Below, in pieces: positions 21,036 through 22,500 of a DNA stretch of 22,500 nt. Made by a program: the position numbers and the translations under genes. Within the stretch, counting starts at the first letter, position 1. Each line of letters begins with the position of its first letter. The notes beneath the pieces are model-generated. The model saw only the letters and a program-made list of their open reading frames with translations, had not been told where the DNA came from and ran no database searches. This DNA comes from Chrysomallon squamiferum (lineage: Eukaryota; Mollusca; Gastropoda; Neomphalida; Peltospiridae). The stretch covers positions 3,858,110 through 3,880,609 of the forward strand of contig CM022674.1 of assembly GCA_012295275.1 (NCBI GenBank), given 5' to 3'.

Positions 21036-21095
<60 letters not shown>
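20965..21095. repeat. (CAT/CGT)n and (TTA)n arrays
   Basis: Imperfect CATCATCATTATCATCG runs to about 21010, followed by a TTA array of about 19 copies (21037-21095). Confidence 0.9.
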
Positions 21096-21704
21096 GTTAT
21101 TAATTAATTTTTTTATTAGAAGAAAAGATAATAATCATTTCAACAGAAAACTTTGATTTTATAATCCATAAATTTTTAAATGTTTTTTTTTTTTTATTTT
21201 TTTTTTTTTCTATATTCACTTTGACTGATGCAGACCATTACGTGTTTGAGTGTTTTTCACTCTTAATCCATACATTTTAGAAACATTTCGTTTCATACAG
21301 AACTTTTAATTTTTTGAAAATTTATTCGATTATTTAGGACTGCAGCATATTTTTACATATAATTATATATATATATATATATATATACATTTTCTAACAT
21401 ATTTTGTAGTTATCAGAAACTTGGACGGCATATTTTCCATCTAAAATTTAAATTATCAGATTTACGTTTATAACAAAATATCACGACAAAGAGATATTTG
21501 AGTAGACTTTAATATTGTATCGTAGCTACATTTTTAATATATACAAACTACGTCATCATATGAATGTCTTAAGTGAAACCACCACAATTAGATACTTCAA
21601 TATTTTATATTTTTCATCAATAATTATTAATAATAAAATTTAAGTTTATTAAGAAATGTCACAACAGAACGATGTTAAAGTAGAATTTATCATATATGTA
21701 TGTA

Positions 21705-21763
21705 CGTAAGTATGAGTGTGTGTATATGTATGTGTGTGTGTGTGTATTTGTATGTATGTATAT

Positions 21764-21794
<31 letters not shown>

Positions 21795-21850
21795 CACACG
21801 CACACACACATACGTTCAATCATAAAAAAACATACACACATACATACAGA
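21705..21850. repeat. GT-AT-CA quasi-palindrome
   Basis: TG/TATG repeats (21715-21760), then (TA)n (21761-21794), then CA/CATA repeats (21795-21850). The two arms are largely complementary. Confidence 0.88.
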
Positions 21851-22250
21851 CACCTCACTCAATACGCAGTCAAACGCACGTCCATATTCTCTGGATGAAG
21901 TTTATAAACAATGTTAAAGAAAATGAACACAAGACAACACAGGACAGACGGGTGAATAAAAAAAATAAATAAATAAATAAATAAATAAAACAAAAAATGA
22001 AAACAACAAACAAAGAAACGAACAAAAACTATCACGATTTCCCAAATTCTTTTTATTAAAAGACGTCACAGAAAAAAAAGAAATAAATAAAAAACGAAAA
22101 AAATCACCCCAATAATAATAAAAAAACAACAATAAAATAAGAAAAAAAAACAACAACGAATAAATAGAAATCGAACGGAATTGATAATACTAACCACTGT
22201 CTCGCCAACAACAACAACAAAAAAACCACACGTCACAATCAGCCCGAACG

Positions 22251-22260
22251 GTCACGTGAC
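22251..22260. promoter_or_regulatory. Palindromic E-box GTCACGTGAC (CLEAR type)
   Basis: A perfect 10-base palindrome centred on CACGTG, identical to the core preferred by MiT/TFE and USF bHLH-Zip factors. It lies about 125 bases upstream of the ATG at 22384, a plausible promoter distance. Regulation of that gene by it is inference. Confidence 0.5.
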
Positions 22261-22292
22261 ACTACGATGCATGCGTAATATGATAGATGTCT

Positions 22293-22305
22293 TAACCTTT
22301 GACCT
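22293..22305 (-). promoter_or_regulatory. DR1-like nuclear receptor element
   Basis: Read on the minus strand it is AGGTCAAAGGTTA, two half-sites with a one-base spacer, as bound by HNF4/RXR-type receptors. It sits between the E-box and the ATG at 22384. A single motif match can occur by chance. Confidence 0.35.
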
Positions 22306-22383
22306 GACTCTAGCCAGTTGTCTTTCCTTGGACTTGTCTCCAGAACGACATTGGATTATAACGAAGTTGACCAGAGAGGAAGT

Positions 22384-22500
22384 ATGATGTACTTTCTTGG
22401 GCTAGCAGCGATTTTCGTCTTATGGCCAGGTCAGATGTCAAAGGTCGAAGGCCAGAACGTGATGGGAGGGTGCCAGTATCTAAGCAGCCAGAGGAGCAGA
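22384..22500 (+). CDS. N-terminus of a secreted protein with signal peptide, partial at the window edge
   Basis: ATG at 22384 (another ATG follows directly) opens 39 codons to the window end with no stop. An in-frame TGA at 22300 lies upstream. The peptide begins MMYFLGLAAIFVLWPG and continues QMSKVEGQNVMGGCQY: a short start, a hydrophobic core of about 12 residues, then a likely signal peptidase site near VEG|Q. A mature chain beginning QNVMGGC would enter the secretory or endo-lysosomal route. The GC content rises here compared with the rest of the window. A pyrimidine-rich tract ending TTGTCTCCAG at 22343 may be the acceptor of an exon with a short 5' UTR. I do not recognise the family. 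Confidence 0.6.
   Translation, partial: MMYFLGLAAIFVLWPGQMSKVEGQNVMGGCQYLSSQRSR

Larger units (their letters stand above)
20901..22250. other. Non-genic AT-rich stretch
   Basis: Simple repeats listed separately, an (AT)n run (21366-21387) and A-rich AAAT/AAC repeats (21955-22230). No exon-like segment was seen until the higher-GC sequence that starts near 22230. Confidence 0.6.

Overview
This is AT-rich nuclear DNA from a metazoan. It is packed with long simple repeats: (ATT)n, (GA)n, (GT)n, (GATA)n, (AAG)n and poly(A)/poly(T). There is no bacterial-style gene packing. Coding signal appears only as short exons with GT/AG splice sites. The repeat style (GT-AT-CA blocks, very long ATT arrays) and the presence of a Fanconi-anaemia-type gene fit a mollusc, perhaps a cephalopod. 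That guess rests on overall look, not on a search.

The best-supported gene lies on the minus strand between 15393 and 11692. I reconstruct four coding exons whose phases agree: 15393-15098, 14248-14110, 12710-12055 (or an upstream acceptor at 12823, see below) and 11764-11692. The predicted protein is 387 residues. It ends in a UBZ-type zinc finger split between the last two exons (C-X2-C-X15-H-X3-C), followed by an acidic tail with a terminal Trp. This is the signature of FAAP20, the ubiquitin-binding subunit of the Fanconi anaemia core complex. Exon 1 carries a SUMO-interaction-like motif (IVMIS followed by DDDE), so the protein may read both SUMO and ubiquitin.

Region by region: 1-10980 is non-genic, AT-rich and dominated by homopolymers, trinucleotide arrays and three diverged minisatellites (about 36 bp units near 0.9-1.06 kb, about 45-50 bp units near 5.5-5.8 kb, about 88 bp units near 9.5-9.85 kb). 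A compact higher-GC island sits at 10985-11165. The FAAP20-like gene fills 11.5-15.4 kb. Its first intron holds a (TTC)n(ATT)n tract (sense strand) just upstream of the exon 2 acceptor, plus a (GATA)n array. Upstream of the gene, 15.4-16.1 kb is more CpG-containing and holds a small plus-strand ORF at 15911-16021, possibly divergent. 16.1-18.1 kb is again microsatellite. 18.16-18.71 kb holds about three diverged copies of a roughly 150 bp unit. Two orphan exon-like segments lie on the plus strand at 19530-19596 and 20845-20900.

The right edge enters a second gene on the plus strand. An ATG at 22384 opens a frame that stays open to the window end and encodes a clear signal peptide. It is preceded by a perfect GTCACGTGAC palindrome (CLEAR/E-box type) and a DR1-like nuclear receptor motif. 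No RNA gene, CRISPR array or recognisable transposase/reverse transcriptase ORF was found.
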